Source: Pseudalkalibacillus decolorationis
GTDB lineage: Bacteria > Bacillota > Bacilli > Bacillales > Fictibacillaceae
Length of the DNA stretch: 64,000 bases
Assembly (NCBI RefSeq): GCF_024609785.1
Contig: NZ_JANHJQ010000004.1
Span: 62,001-126,000 of the forward strand
Direction: 5' to 3'
Positions within the stretch are counted from its first letter, which is position 1. Each line of letters starts with the position of its first letter. A model generated the notes under the pieces. That model did not search any database. It worked only from the letters and a program-made list of their open reading frames with translations, and had not been told where the DNA came from. The translations under genes were made by a program, and so were the position numbers. Of the stretch, positions 43,446 to 52,423 are shown piece by piece.

Positions 43446-43492
43446 TAAATTAGCCGATATCCCTGCGGTAAGGGGTATCGGCTTCTTTACGT
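43446..43492 (-). terminator. Terminator after the two-P-loop ATPase gene
   Basis: Stem GCCGATA(T)CCCT / AGGGGTATCGGC around a GCGGTA loop, about 30 bp past the ATPase stop. The minus-strand tail is TAATTTATT. Confidence 0.65.
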
Positions 43493-43521
43493 GTTATTGC
43501 TTTTGATCGTCACTCGCTCAC

Positions 43522-44628
43522 CTAAAACGCCTGAACTGCAACTTCCAATCGCTCAATCTGTTTTTGTATGTCAAACTTAATACGGTTTACCTTTTCATAA
43601 TCCATTGCTTCAATATAGTATTGCTCAAGTTCATCATGCAGCTCTTTTTCTTTGGCAAGACAAGCGATGGCATCCTTCATTTTACCTGAATAGCGGTCTT
43701 TAATATCTTCAAGTTCTTCCTCGTACTTTTCGTCTGTTCCGGGTGTGATCGTTCGTTTGTACATATCCACGATCTCATCATTTTCTCGGTCTGGAAAATA
43801 TTCATGTGGGGCCGTACTGTCGAAAATTGCAAACCCCAGCTCTCGTACAATCACCATGTCCAAACTGTTCGGATCAAAACCGCAATGATAGACTTCTGTA
43901 TCGAATCCTTTATCCTCTGCAGCAGCAGCAATTTTCTTTAGCATGGTTGACTTTCCTGAACCTGGACGACCCTTTATGAAGTATCGTTTATAAACATCCT
44001 CTGTTAAATTTTGAATAAAATCAACTGCCCCTTCAGGAGTGGCAGCACCAAGGTAGCGATGACGAATATCCGCGTCCTTCTTTAAACTTTTTCCAGCAAA
44101 AAAAGTCTCCAAAAGCTCTCCCGTCAATTGATCCGCTTTATGAAAGTCCATGTTTTCGATATAAATCTTTTCCCATTCATCATGTATGGCAAGTGCATCC
44201 GCAAAGTTTGCATAAGCTGATTGGAAGCATACTTGAATTTTGTCATTCAACTCAAGGATTCGTTCTTTGTACGGCGCTAACAAATCGGCATTCCAGGCAG
44301 CTCCTAGATTCACATATTCCTCTATGACACCTGGTGCTTTTGGTTCTATGACATGCGGCGCAGTACCGTCAACAATACCAACTTTTAAAACTGGTATGAT
44401 AACCCCATCGATTGAGTGATTATCCGAAGAACAATGCAAGTATTCAATATCAAAGCCCTTTTCGTTCCAAGCGTTCCCGATTTCCTTCATCAAAGTTGAT
44501 TTTCCAGTTCCAGGACCGCCTTTTAAAATAAAGAGTCGATTTAACCCAACCAGATTGTTCTCATATAAACTATAAAATCCTTTTGCCGTATTACCACCTG
44601 CATAATAGTTTTTTATTTTTCCAGCCAA
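43522..44628 (-). CDS. PRK06851-type protein with two P-loop ATPase domains
   Basis: 368 residues from a TTG at 44628 (GGAGGGAG, 8-base spacing); the frame extends 10 codons further without a good site. Two homologous halves each have a Walker A: LFILKGGPGTGKSTLMKEIG and KRYFIKGRPGSGKSTMLKKI, each followed by a strand with EYLHCSSDNHSIDGVIIP or EVYHCGFDPNSLDMVIV and the phrase IVDGTAPHVIEPKAPG or IFDSTAPHEYFP. The tandem duplication is therefore clear. Cytoplasmic NTPase of unknown function found in spore formers. Confidence 0.82.
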   Translation of the reverse strand: MAGKIKNYYAGGNTAKGFYSLYENNLVGLNRLFILKGGPGTGKSTLMKEIGNAWNEKGFDIEYLHCSSDNHSIDGVIIPVLKVGIVDGTAPHVIEPKAPGVIEEYVNLGAAWNADLLAPYKERILELNDKIQVCFQSAYANFADALAIHDEWEKIYIENMDFHKADQLTGELLETFFAGKSLKKDADIRHRYLGAATPEGAVDFIQNLTEDVYKRYFIKGRPGSGKSTMLKKIAAAAEDKGFDTEVYHCGFDPNSLDMVIVRELGFAIFDSTAPHEYFPDRENDEIVDMYKRTITPGTDEKYEEELEDIKDRYSGKMKDAIACLAKEKELHDELEQYYIEAMDYEKVNRIKFDIQKQIERLEVAVQAF

Positions 44629-44796
44629 ATGAAGCACTCCCTCCACGGTAAATTTCACTAAATTGGCCTGCCTTCATTACCATATGCACATAGCTTGGTT
44701 TGGGTGAATGCCTATTGAAATGTTAACAGTTTCAAATCCACCCTCAAAAGGAATAATAAAAGTAGGTGAGACATTAATGGATCGGAGGGTTTTCAA

Positions 44797-45147
44797 ATGA
44801 GTATTGAACTCAAGCGAATTTATGATTCTAAGGGTGAAAAAAGCGGAAAACGAATTCTTGTTGACCGCGTTTGGCCCCGAGGTGTATCGAAGGAAGATGC
44901 CAATCTAGATGAATGGTTTAAAGAGGTAGCACCGAGCTCTGACTTAAGAAAATGGTTCGACCATGATCCTGAAAAATTTGAATCGTTTAAGAAACAGTAT
45001 AAAAAAGAGCTGGATAATGATGAAGATCAATCTAAAGCGCTTAAGAAGTTGAAGGGGCTTGCGAAAAATGGAAAGCTCGTATTGCTTTACGGGGCAAAAG
45101 ATGAGGAACACAACCATGCAGTTGTGTTGAAAGAATTGCTTGATTAG
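44797..45147 (+). CDS. DUF488 family protein
   Basis: 116 residues, one domain. The family motif LKRIYDSKGEKSGKRILVDR is followed by VWPRGVSKEDANLDEWFKEV, WFDHDPEKFESFKKQY and LVLLYGAKDEEHNHAVVL. Conserved Arg, Trp-Pro-Arg-Gly and His suggest nucleic-acid or nucleotide binding; function unproven. Ribosome binding site GGATCGGAGGG. Stands alone. Confidence 0.88.
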   Translation: MSIELKRIYDSKGEKSGKRILVDRVWPRGVSKEDANLDEWFKEVAPSSDLRKWFDHDPEKFESFKKQYKKELDNDEDQSKALKKLKGLAKNGKLVLLYGAKDEEHNHAVVLKELLD

Positions 45148-45403
45148 GCGGATAACTTTACACATGTTTCAAAAAACAAAGATAAATCGTAAAATCCACT
45201 AATCTAACAATACATGCCCAGATAATTTTATTTGATTCTTAAGATCATGCTCAAGCCCCATGGAGAAGAGATGTTTTGTTTTTTGAAATCGGGCATATAA
45301 AATCATGAACTTTCCGTGACATTTCTATGGATAATTTGTTACAATAAATGATAAGAATATGATTACGCTTACAAGTAAATTTCGAAGTGTCTTTATCATA
45401 CGT

Positions 45404-45430
45404 GTTCAAAAGGAGGATCAACTTTTGAAC
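45404..45430. repeat. Family E element, minimal form
   Basis: GTTCAAAAG-GAGGATCAA-CTTTTGAAC: perfect 9-bp inverted repeat with the same flanks (CGT before, A-CCTC after) as the 142-bp element at 4990-5131. It lies in the 5' leader of the small membrane protein gene. Confidence 0.65.
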
Positions 45431-45460
45431 ATCCTCTTAATAAGGAGATGTATTCGATGA
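45425..45460 (+). CDS. Possible 11-codon leader peptide
   Basis: TTG at 45425, 8 bases after AAGGAGG, opens an 11-codon frame (LNILLIRRCIR) whose TGA stop overlaps the ATG of the next gene as ATGA. Such an arrangement could couple translation of the small membrane protein. The ribosome binding site is partly inside the family E hairpin. Speculative. Confidence 0.3.
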   Translation: MNILLIRRCIR

Positions 45461-45729
45461 GTATCATACTTATGTTCATGTTAACAGCTACCGTTACTCC
45501 ATTCGTATTTATGCATTTGAAAAAAACAGGGTTTGCTTTGGTTCAAACAGTCCTTCTTGTAGGGATGTGGCTTTACTTTTTCCAAGCAGTGTTTAGCGTG
45601 GCACCAGCACCGCTGACTTTATTATGGAGCACGTTCTATGTCGGCCTTGTCGTTTCTTTTGTGGCGTGGATTATGATGATTATACACATGGTCGAATCGC
45701 CTTCAGAGCATAAGAAAAGTTATCAATAA
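45457..45729 (+). CDS. Small membrane protein, unknown function
   Basis: 90 residues from the ATG at 45457 (AAGGAG, 9-base spacing; the ATG at 45448 lies on the ribosome binding site). Three predicted helices: about 2-18, 26-46, 55-77. Sequence MSIILMFMLTATVTPFVFMH, then GMWLYFFQAVFSVAP and LVVSFVAWIMMIIHMVE. No family recognised. The final MMIIHM segment resembles ends of oxidase small subunits, and the gene faces the qox operon, but that is only suggestive. The repeat A copy begins with the base after the stop codon. Confidence 0.6.
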   Translation: MSIILMFMLTATVTPFVFMHLKKTGFALVQTVLLVGMWLYFFQAVFSVAPAPLTLLWSTFYVGLVVSFVAWIMMIIHMVESPSEHKKSYQ

Positions 45730-45821
45730 TAAAGAAAACTTGGCTAGCGCCAAGCCTTAGCGCTGGCGATCGCCTTAGTTGCGCTTATACTATAGAAAGT
45801 ATTTTTATACTTTCTTAACGT
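45730..45821 (+). repeat. Family A palindromic repeat, copy 7
   Basis: Consensus copy occupying the space between the small membrane gene stop and a strong terminator (8 bp to the hairpin). Confidence 0.94.
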
Positions 45822-45827
45822 AGAACA

Positions 45828-45871
45828 TACAAAAAGCTCCTTTTCCAATTTGAAAAAGGAGCTTTTTTTTC
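45828..45871. terminator. Strong bidirectional terminator at the end of the qox operon
   Basis: AAAAAGCTCCTTTTCC / GAAAAAGGAGCTTTTTTTT. A-run and T-run on both sides allow it to work for the leftward qox operon and for the rightward small membrane gene. Confidence 0.92.
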
Positions 45872-45901
45872 ACGTTAAGAAGTATGCTTTTCTTAGTGAT
45901 T

Positions 45902-46129
45902 TCAGGTTCTCTGACTCGCACTTATATAAAATAACTGAAGTATAGCCTGCAAGAAAGCAAATACTGATATGGCGTAAAGAACTATTTTAATCGAATACCC
46001 AGTATTATTTGCAGTCCAAAGCGAGAAAGCCGTCAATATAATCGACAAAACAAACCCAACCACATGCTTCCATGAAAAACCGCTGTATCCTTTTCCATGT
46101 CCATTGTTAAAATTCTTATTTTGTACCAT
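45902..46129 (-). CDS. Truncated QoxD-like protein (partial duplicate)
   Basis: 75 residues, two helices. From residue 20 it aligns without gaps to QoxD just upstream: SWKHVVGFVLSIILTAFSLW against PVKHVIGFILSIALTLLALW, and FAFLQAILQLFYIS against LAIIQAGIQLFMFM. It ends right where QoxD has the conserved FMHM and the third helix. It has its own start with an acceptable GATGGTG site 23 bp after qoxD, in the same operon. Probably a duplicated and shortened subunit IV; it may be an extra small subunit or a decaying copy. Confidence 0.7.
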   Translation of the reverse strand: MVQNKNFNNGHGKGYSGFSWKHVVGFVLSIILTAFSLWTANNTGYSIKIVLYAISVFAFLQAILQLFYISASQRT

Positions 46130-46151
46130 ATCATATCACCATCCCTGTTTG

Positions 46152-46526
46152 CTAGTGTTCAGTGTGTCCTTCATGTTGTTCCTGTTGTTGTTCATGCTTC
46201 ATATCGCCATCATGATCTCCTCCAGATCCATGACCAGAGTACATCGTAAACAGGGATCCTGCGACGACGATAGCCGCTAATACTAAACCATGAAAGATCA
46301 TGTTCCAGGGTACATGACCGTTATGGCTTTCGGATTCAATCATATGCATGAACATGAATAACTGGATACCAGCTTGGATGATCGCCAAAGCCATAATAGA
46401 TACAATAATCCAAACCGTAGGTAAATCAGAACCTAGGGCTGCCCAGAGGGCCAACAACGTCAAGGCAATCGATAAGATGAAACCAATAACATGTTTGACT
46501 GGAAAACGTCCTGTATGTCCTGCCAT
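46152..46526 (-). CDS. qoxD: Quinol oxidase aa3 subunit IV
   Basis: 124 residues, three helices (about 10-30, 38-60, 74-94), with the family segment HVIGFILSIALTLLALWAAL and IIQAGIQLFMFMHMIESESH. The C-terminal 25 residues are unusually rich in His, Glu, Gln and Asp (GGDHDGDMKHEQQQEQHEGH), a possible metal-binding tail. One base separates it from qoxC, so the genes are tightly coupled. Confidence 0.92.
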   Translation of the reverse strand: MAGHTGRFPVKHVIGFILSIALTLLALWAALGSDLPTVWIIVSIMALAIIQAGIQLFMFMHMIESESHNGHVPWNMIFHGLVLAAIVVAGSLFTMYSGHGSGGDHDGDMKHEQQQEQHEGHTEH

Positions 46527-46527
46527 C

Positions 46528-47133
46528 TTAAACCACCATCCCGATCAAATAGACGCTTGTAAAGATGAAAATCCAGATAACGTCCAGAAAGTGCCAATAC
46601 AAACTAATAATAAAGACTTTTCTGCTTGTCACAGGTGTTAAGCCCCGTTTTGCAAGTTGGATCAACAAGAGAATTGCCCAGCCGATCCCTAGCGTCACAT
46701 GCAAGCCGTGAGTACCTGTCAATATAAAGAAGCTAGACCAGTATGCACTTGACTGTAATGTAACCCCTTCATGTGTATAATGAATAAACTCGTATATTTC
46801 AAAACCAAGGAAACCGAGGCCCAAGACTAATGTAATAATCAACCAGGTTATGAGCCCTTTAACAGAACCTCGGCGCATTTCGTGAACCGCGATACCGCAT
46901 GTAAAGCTACTTATGAGTAAGAGAAATGTCATCACGAGCACGGTACTCGGTTCAAATAGTTCGCCCGGTGTCGGTGCATTAGCTGTCCGGCCGAATAATA
47001 CAGCGTAAGTGGCGAATAGGGTTGAAAAAAGTACAATCTCCGCGGCGAGAAAAATCCAGAAGCCGAGAATGTTCATCCGCCCTTGTGAACTACGATATTC
47101 CAATGGACCGGATTTCAGTTCATGTGCACTCAT
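46528..47133 (-). CDS. qoxC: Quinol oxidase aa3 subunit III
   Basis: 201 residues from the ATG at 47133 (GAGGGGG, 7-base spacing); the open frame extends upstream into qoxB without a better start. Five helices: FWIFLAAEIVLFSTLFATYA, the conserved SSFFILTGTHGLHVTLGIGW, and YWHFLDVIWIFIFTSVYLIG at the end. Structural subunit of the quinol oxidase. Confidence 0.95.
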   Translation of the reverse strand: MSAHELKSGPLEYRSSQGRMNILGFWIFLAAEIVLFSTLFATYAVLFGRTANAPTPGELFEPSTVLVMTFLLLISSFTCGIAVHEMRRGSVKGLITWLIITLVLGLGFLGFEIYEFIHYTHEGVTLQSSAYWSSFFILTGTHGLHVTLGIGWAILLLIQLAKRGLTPVTSRKVFIISLYWHFLDVIWIFIFTSVYLIGMVV

Positions 47134-47134
47134 A

Positions 47135-49069
47135 TCATAGCCCCCTCGCTGAGCGCTCTGTACGCTTAATTTCATCAACTTTAACATAAAAACCGTCATT
47201 ATAGTCGAACGAACGGAAAGCCATCATCACAATAACCCCGATAAGACCAGCAATAGCCATCCACAACCATTCAAAGACGAGACCGAAACTGGCCACAAAC
47301 ATGATGGACATCATAATGAATGGCTGGCCTGTATTACTTGGCATATGAATCGGTTTTAAATTCGCTTCATCGAAGGTGGTTTGCCCTTTTTCCTTCATAA
47401 TTAGATAAGCATCAAGCCCTTCAACATGAGGAACGGTTGCAAAGTTGTAAAACGGTACTGGTGTTGGTGTGGCCCACTCGAGCGTACGCCCATCCCAAGA
47501 GTCTCCGCTTTTTTCTCGTTCATTGTATCGCAAGCTGTAGTAGATGTTATACACAAAGATCGCAAATCCCATTCCCATTCCAAATGCTCCGACTGTCGAA
47601 ATGACATTGAGCGGCATCCATTCTGGGATAATCGTAAACACCCTCCGCGGCATACCATCTAAGCCCACAAAATATTGCGGGAAGAAGCACACATGGAAGC
47701 CGATCACAAAAAACCAAAGGCTCCACTTACCGATTCTTTCATTGAGTTTGTGCCCGAACATTTTCGGATACCAATACACTAGGCCAGCAAAACAAGCAAA
47801 TACTGTACCGGCAATCAAGACGTAATGAAAGTGAGCGACCAAGAAATACGAATTGTGATACTGATAGTCCGTTGCGGCCATTCCTAACATGACACCGGTT
47901 ACCCCGCCGATCACAAAACTCGGGATGAACGCAAGCGACCATAACATCGGCGTCGTCAATTGTATACGTCCTTTGTATAAGGTCCCTAGCCAGTTAAATA
48001 TTTTAACCCCTGTCGGTACGGCAATCAGCATTGTCGATATGGAGAATACGGAATTTACGAATGCCCCCATACCCATCGTAAAGAAGTGATGGACCCATAC
48101 GAGAAAGCTTAGGCCGGCAATAACAATCATCGACCATACCATAGCCTTGTAACCGAACAACTGCTTGCGTGCAAATGTTGATATGATTTCCGAAAAAATA
48201 CCGAAAGCCGGTAAAACTACGATGTAAACTTCCGGGTGACCCCACATCCAGAATAAATTCGTCCACATCATTGGCATTCCTTCACCTGTCAGCGTAAAGA
48301 ACTGTGAACCGAAAATCCTGTCAATCGTCATCAATGCCAAGGCAACCGTTAAAATTGGAAAAGCGAAAACGATGATGAATGACGTTACAAGTGTTGACCA
48401 ACTGAAAATCGGCATCTGAAACATTTTCATACCTGGTGCACGCATCTTAAGTATTGTAACCATGAAGTTAATGCCCGTGGCCAAGGTCCCTATCCCTGAA
48501 AGTTGTAACCCAAGTAAATAAAAATTTTGCCCAGGTCCAGGGCTCATCGCTGCACCTGCGAGAGGAGTGTAACTTGTCCAGCCGGCATCCGGTGAACCTC
48601 CGATAACAAAGGAAATGTTGAATAACATCGCTCCGAAGAAGAAAGACCAGAAACTGACAGCATTCAAATACGGAAAAGCAACATCCCGTGCGCCAATTTG
48701 TAACGGTACCACAATATTCATTAAACCGATCAAGAATGGCATCGCCATAAAGATAATCATAACTGTACCGTGTGTTGTGAAAACTTCATCATAATGTTGT
48801 GCATTAAGGAAATTCATGCCAGGAAATGCTAATTGTATCCGCATCATCAGAGCATCCATACCACCTCGGAACAACATAGCCAGAGCACTGATGATATACA
48901 TGATACCTATTTTTTTATGGTCAACAGTCGTCAACCATTCGCGCCACAACCAGCCCCATTTTTTAAAATAGGTTAAAATAAAGATAATAGCTGCGGTCAC
49001 GAGCGCGATCGAGACCATCGCTCCGTAAATAAGCGGTTCGCCTGTGACAAAAAATTCATCTAGTTGCAT
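47135..49069 (-). CDS. qoxB: Quinol oxidase aa3 subunit I
   Basis: 644 residues. Heme-copper oxidase catalytic subunit: TTHGTVMIIFMAMPFLIGLM, WMWGHPEVYIVVLPAFGIFS, WVHHFFTMGMGAFVN and LVAHFHYVLIAGTVFACFAG carry the heme and CuB His ligands and the cross-linked Tyr. It oxidises menaquinol through QoxA and reduces O2. The protein is a clear paralogue of CtaD at 19054-21003. Confidence 0.97.
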   Translation of the reverse strand: MQLDEFFVTGEPLIYGAMVSIALVTAAIIFILTYFKKWGWLWREWLTTVDHKKIGIMYIISALAMLFRGGMDALMMRIQLAFPGMNFLNAQHYDEVFTTHGTVMIIFMAMPFLIGLMNIVVPLQIGARDVAFPYLNAVSFWSFFFGAMLFNISFVIGGSPDAGWTSYTPLAGAAMSPGPGQNFYLLGLQLSGIGTLATGINFMVTILKMRAPGMKMFQMPIFSWSTLVTSFIIVFAFPILTVALALMTIDRIFGSQFFTLTGEGMPMMWTNLFWMWGHPEVYIVVLPAFGIFSEIISTFARKQLFGYKAMVWSMIVIAGLSFLVWVHHFFTMGMGAFVNSVFSISTMLIAVPTGVKIFNWLGTLYKGRIQLTTPMLWSLAFIPSFVIGGVTGVMLGMAATDYQYHNSYFLVAHFHYVLIAGTVFACFAGLVYWYPKMFGHKLNERIGKWSLWFFVIGFHVCFFPQYFVGLDGMPRRVFTIIPEWMPLNVISTVGAFGMGMGFAIFVYNIYYSLRYNEREKSGDSWDGRTLEWATPTPVPFYNFATVPHVEGLDAYLIMKEKGQTTFDEANLKPIHMPSNTGQPFIMMSIMFVASFGLVFEWLWMAIAGLIGVIVMMAFRSFDYNDGFYVKVDEIKRTERSARGL

Positions 49070-49092
49070 GCCTTTTCACCTGCTTTCTTCGA

Positions 49093-50028
49093 TCAATGTT
49101 CATTGTTGCCATCTTCTTTACCATTTTCTAAATGTAATAACTCTTTGTATGCCTCTCTATGTCGTTTGATCGCATAATCTTTATCCGCCATCGTCCCATG
49201 ATTCACCCATTGCAAGTGCGTTGACGAGAACGTCATCTCATTAAGCAGTCCAGGTTTTAACAGCTCATCATATTTATCTTGAGTTAAGTCCGGCGCTTCA
49301 TTTTGTGATTCATTAACCCAATCAGAGAATGCTTCTTCACTTTCAGCATGCACTTCAAATGTTTGCTCCGTAAAGCCTTCCCCATTGAAGTTGGAATTAC
49401 GACCCTTATACATTCCAGGTTCATCAGCCTGAAGATAAAGTTTGGTCTCCATACCCGCCATGGTGTACTTTTGACCACCAAGTGCCGGAATCCAAAGCGC
49501 CTGCATTGAATCAGCCGAAGACATTCGAAATTCAATAGCACGGTCCGTCGGGATGTGCAAATAATTTACGGTTTCAATGTCTTGCTCAGGGTAGCTAAAG
49601 AACCATTTCCAGTCAGCCGATGTCGCATAAATAACGAGCGGATCCTTATTACTCGTCGATTCCGGAGGTTTTTCCAACTCGTAAAGAGTCTGTACATTCG
49701 GTACCGACAAAATAACGATAATGATGAGTGGAATAATAGTCCAAAGAATTTCAAGACGAGTGTTGCCATGAAGACTAGGATCATAATCTTTGTTACCCCG
49801 TCCAGGACGGTCCCTGTATTTGACCACCATGTAAGTAAATAAGACAAATACAACGATAACAATCAACAGCATGAAAATGATAGAGAACATAATTAGATCT
49901 TTCTGATTTTGGGCGACTGGGCCTTTCGGATCGAGCACGGTCAGTTCACTGCAGCCGCTTAAGAATAATATCAAGCCAAGTGGTAACAAACTCAGCCATT
50001 TCATCAAGTGCTGTTTCCTGTGTTTCAC
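49093..50028 (-). CDS. qoxA: Quinol oxidase aa3 subunit II
   Basis: 311 residues from a GTG at 50028 (AGAGGAG, 11-base spacing); an ATG at 50004 just before the signal peptide is an equally good choice, and the frame is open to 50103. Lipoprotein signal with lipobox LSGC, two helices (about 45-65, 95-115), then the cupredoxin domain (FRMSSADSMQALWIPALGGQ). No Cys ligands for CuA are present, which separates quinol oxidases from cytochrome c oxidases. First gene of qoxABCD. Confidence 0.94.
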   Translation of the reverse strand: MKHRKQHLMKWLSLLPLGLILFLSGCSELTVLDPKGPVAQNQKDLIMFSIIFMLLIVIVVFVLFTYMVVKYRDRPGRGNKDYDPSLHGNTRLEILWTIIPLIIIVILSVPNVQTLYELEKPPESTSNKDPLVIYATSADWKWFFSYPEQDIETVNYLHIPTDRAIEFRMSSADSMQALWIPALGGQKYTMAGMETKLYLQADEPGMYKGRNSNFNGEGFTEQTFEVHAESEEAFSDWVNESQNEAPDLTQDKYDELLKPGLLNEMTFSSTHLQWVNHGTMADKDYAIKRHREAYKELLHLENGKEDGNNEH

Positions 50029-50300
50029 TGGGCACAACACTCCTCTCTTTTCATTTTTGAATTGTATTGTGTAATTAGTTTTAGTATTGAGCATTTTTGT
50101 CATACTAGCTGCTACTTAAACTCTTTTACCCATATCCTATCAAAGAACAAACCTTTTGAAACCACAAAAGAACAAGTGTCAACGGATGATCACCGTTTGC
50201 TCATAATTTCGCAACAACTTCGTCATACAATGTTCAAATGAATGGAAACTAATTCACCCGTGAGGTTGCCTTTTCCATACATAAAGAAACCGAAAGCATA

Positions 50301-50395
50301 TAAAGAAAACTTGGCTAACGCCAAGCCTTAGCGCAGGCGATCGCCTTAGTTGCGCTTATACTATAGAAAGTATTTTTTATACTTTCTTAACGTGT
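50301..50395 (+). repeat. Family A palindromic repeat, copy 8
   Basis: Variant with GGCTAACGCCAAG and a six-T loop in the second hairpin. It ends 7 bp before the antiporter terminator. The rest of 50104-50468 is the qoxA upstream region, without a gene. Confidence 0.94.
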
Positions 50396-50399
50396 GAAA

Positions 50400-50440
50400 A
50401 AGGTCCATCTCCTCCAAATCAATGGAGGAGATGGACCCCT
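50400..50440 (-). terminator. Terminator of the CPA1 antiporter gene
   Basis: Perfect stem GGTCCATCTCCTCC (50403-50416) / GGAGGAGATGGACC, followed on the minus strand by TTTTTCAC; about 30 bp beyond the stop. Confidence 0.92.
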
Positions 50441-50468
50441 CATATAAATCAGTCTTTTTTAATTAGCT

Positions 50469-52337
50469 TTAATATACTTTTCCATTACTTTTTAAACTTG
50501 AGCTCGATAAGCTTTTATATTTTTCTTGAAAACGATCCTGCCCTTTATTCGGAGGTCCGAGACTCACGATAACATCGCCTATATCTCCGCGGAGTTCATT
50601 CTCTTCAGTGTAGAACTCTAATTTTCCAGATGCACGATAAACAAAAAGTAGTTCAGCATCAGAAGCTCGTTCTTCTACATATTGATCGTACGGGTATTGT
50701 TCAGTAATCGTCGTTCTCCGGAACACATACCCACTTTCGACTTTCTTGTTGAGAACTTCCCATGTTGCACCATCGTGGAAGATGATATTCCCTCCAACAG
50801 TCGGTTTAAGTGCTATTAAGTTATCTCCATGCGAATTATGCAGGCTTAACTGGAAAATATTCGTCCGCCCGAACGACGGGATGAATGTTTTACACACGAG
50901 TGCGTTATAAGAATCAATATCCGTAGACGCAATTAAATATTCATATGGTGTAAGGTCGATTTGAAAGTCCGTTTGATCCGATAAAATTTCACCTCGGTAA
51001 TGGGGTACGCCAAGATTTCTTGCTGCTACGAGTCGATCCCAAGAAGAATCGGTAATCAGTACAGGTATTTTCATTTCCTTTAACACTTCTGCAAATTTCG
51101 CACTAAAGACGCTACCCCCAACAAGAAGCACTCCAGGCTCGTCATCTACCGCTAATCCGAGCTTACTTGCAAATCCACGGATTGAGAACCCATGAGCACA
51201 TACAGTTGCAAAGACGAGCCCAAGCGTTAAGGAGGTTAGAATCGTAGCGTCCTCAAATCCAGCCTCAAGTAGTGAGTTAGCAAAATAACCTGAAACCGTC
51301 AATGCAACGATTCCACGGGGTGCAATCCAACCTAACAGTGTTTTTTCCTGCAAGGAGAGATCTGTTCTGACTGTCGATAAAAAAATAGATATCGGACGGA
51401 CGAGGAACATCATGAATAGGACATAGCTTATAATTCTCCAATTAAAAATCTCCAATAATGTTTCCATCGAGAGAGATGCCGTTAGCATTACGAATACGGT
51501 AGAAATAAGCATGACAGACATGGTTTCCTTAAAGTGGCGCATGTCATCGATTGAGGAAATGTGTAAGTTAGCCATTGTAATCCCCATCGCCGTAACCGCA
51601 AGAAGTCCGGTTTCGTGCATCAATCCATCAGACAAGGTAAAGCAAGCAAGAACGAACGCAAATACAATAGGAGATTTCAGAAACTCAGGTACATGCCCCT
51701 TTTCCATCATCCAGCCTGCGATACGACCAAATGCCCATCCTAAAAATCCGGCAAAGATCGATGCAGCAAAGAATAACAACAAAGCAATCGCAGTCACATC
51801 TTCGAGTAGTAAAAATTTGATAATTTCAAAAGTAAAGACCGCAAGTAATGCACCTAAAGGATCAACGATAATTCCTTCCCATTTTAAAATCGCAGCAGGT
51901 CTAGGTTTAAGCTTAGCTTGCCTTAACAGGGGTAAGATTACAGTTGGGCCCGTAACGATAAACAATCCGCCAATGACAGATGCTACAGCCCATGAAAGAC
52001 CAGCCAAATAATGCGCTGCCAACGAGCCGAGAACCCAAGCAATCAGTGCACCGATTGTTACAATTCGAAAGATAGGACGACCTAACCCTTTTATTTCTCG
52101 ATAATCAAGGTTTAAGCTGCCCTCAAATAAGATGATGGCAACAGCAGCTGTAATTACTGTATTAAAAAGGTTCCCAAAGTCTTCAGCAGGATTAATTAAC
52201 CCTAAAAACGGACCAGCGACTAAACCTGAAACGGTCATAATAACAATAGCCGGCATCCCAAAACGCCATGACAGCCATTGAGAACCTATACCTAGTACAA
52301 TTATTAACATAATGGTAAATAGAGTTGATTCGTACAT
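50469..52337 (-). CDS. CPA1-type cation:proton antiporter with RCK-like domain
   Basis: 622 residues. Twelve or so membrane helices (1-400): FGMPAIVIMTVSGLVAGPFL, TVILPLLRQAKLKPRPAAIL, WEGIIVDPLGALLAVFTFEI with the conserved Asp-Pro, and WIAPRGIVALTVSGYFANSL. The cytoplasmic part (about 405-610) has a TrkA-N-like fold, GVLLVGGSVFSAKFAEVLKE, and a TrkA-C-like end (ELRGDIGDVIVSLGPPNKGQ). Likely a Na+/H+ or K+/H+ exchanger gated by a nucleotide, for pH and salt homeostasis. B. subtilis NhaP-type antiporters usually lack this large cytoplasmic domain. Monocistronic. Confidence 0.9.
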   Translation of the reverse strand: MYESTLFTIMLIIVLGIGSQWLSWRFGMPAIVIMTVSGLVAGPFLGLINPAEDFGNLFNTVITAAVAIILFEGSLNLDYREIKGLGRPIFRIVTIGALIAWVLGSLAAHYLAGLSWAVASVIGGLFIVTGPTVILPLLRQAKLKPRPAAILKWEGIIVDPLGALLAVFTFEIIKFLLLEDVTAIALLLFFAASIFAGFLGWAFGRIAGWMMEKGHVPEFLKSPIVFAFVLACFTLSDGLMHETGLLAVTAMGITMANLHISSIDDMRHFKETMSVMLISTVFVMLTASLSMETLLEIFNWRIISYVLFMMFLVRPISIFLSTVRTDLSLQEKTLLGWIAPRGIVALTVSGYFANSLLEAGFEDATILTSLTLGLVFATVCAHGFSIRGFASKLGLAVDDEPGVLLVGGSVFSAKFAEVLKEMKIPVLITDSSWDRLVAARNLGVPHYRGEILSDQTDFQIDLTPYEYLIASTDIDSYNALVCKTFIPSFGRTNIFQLSLHNSHGDNLIALKPTVGGNIIFHDGATWEVLNKKVESGYVFRRTTITEQYPYDQYVEERASDAELLFVYRASGKLEFYTEENELRGDIGDVIVSLGPPNKGQDRFQEKYKSLSSSSLKSNGKVY

Positions 52338-52423
52338 GTATTTCTCCTTTTGATGGGTTTTTAGTTACCCTAAACTATATACATCCTTATATTAGATTAC
52401 AACAAAAACACTTATTTATCCTG

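Larger units (their letters stand above)
42757..43521. other. Gene-free interval rich in repeats and hairpins
   Basis: No credible gene. It contains the family D array (42921-43030), a long hairpin AAAGAGCC...GGCTCTTT at 43111-43162 that looks like an orphan terminator, a partial family A right end (43413-43443) and the terminator of the downstream ATPase gene (43448-43490). Confidence 0.7.
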
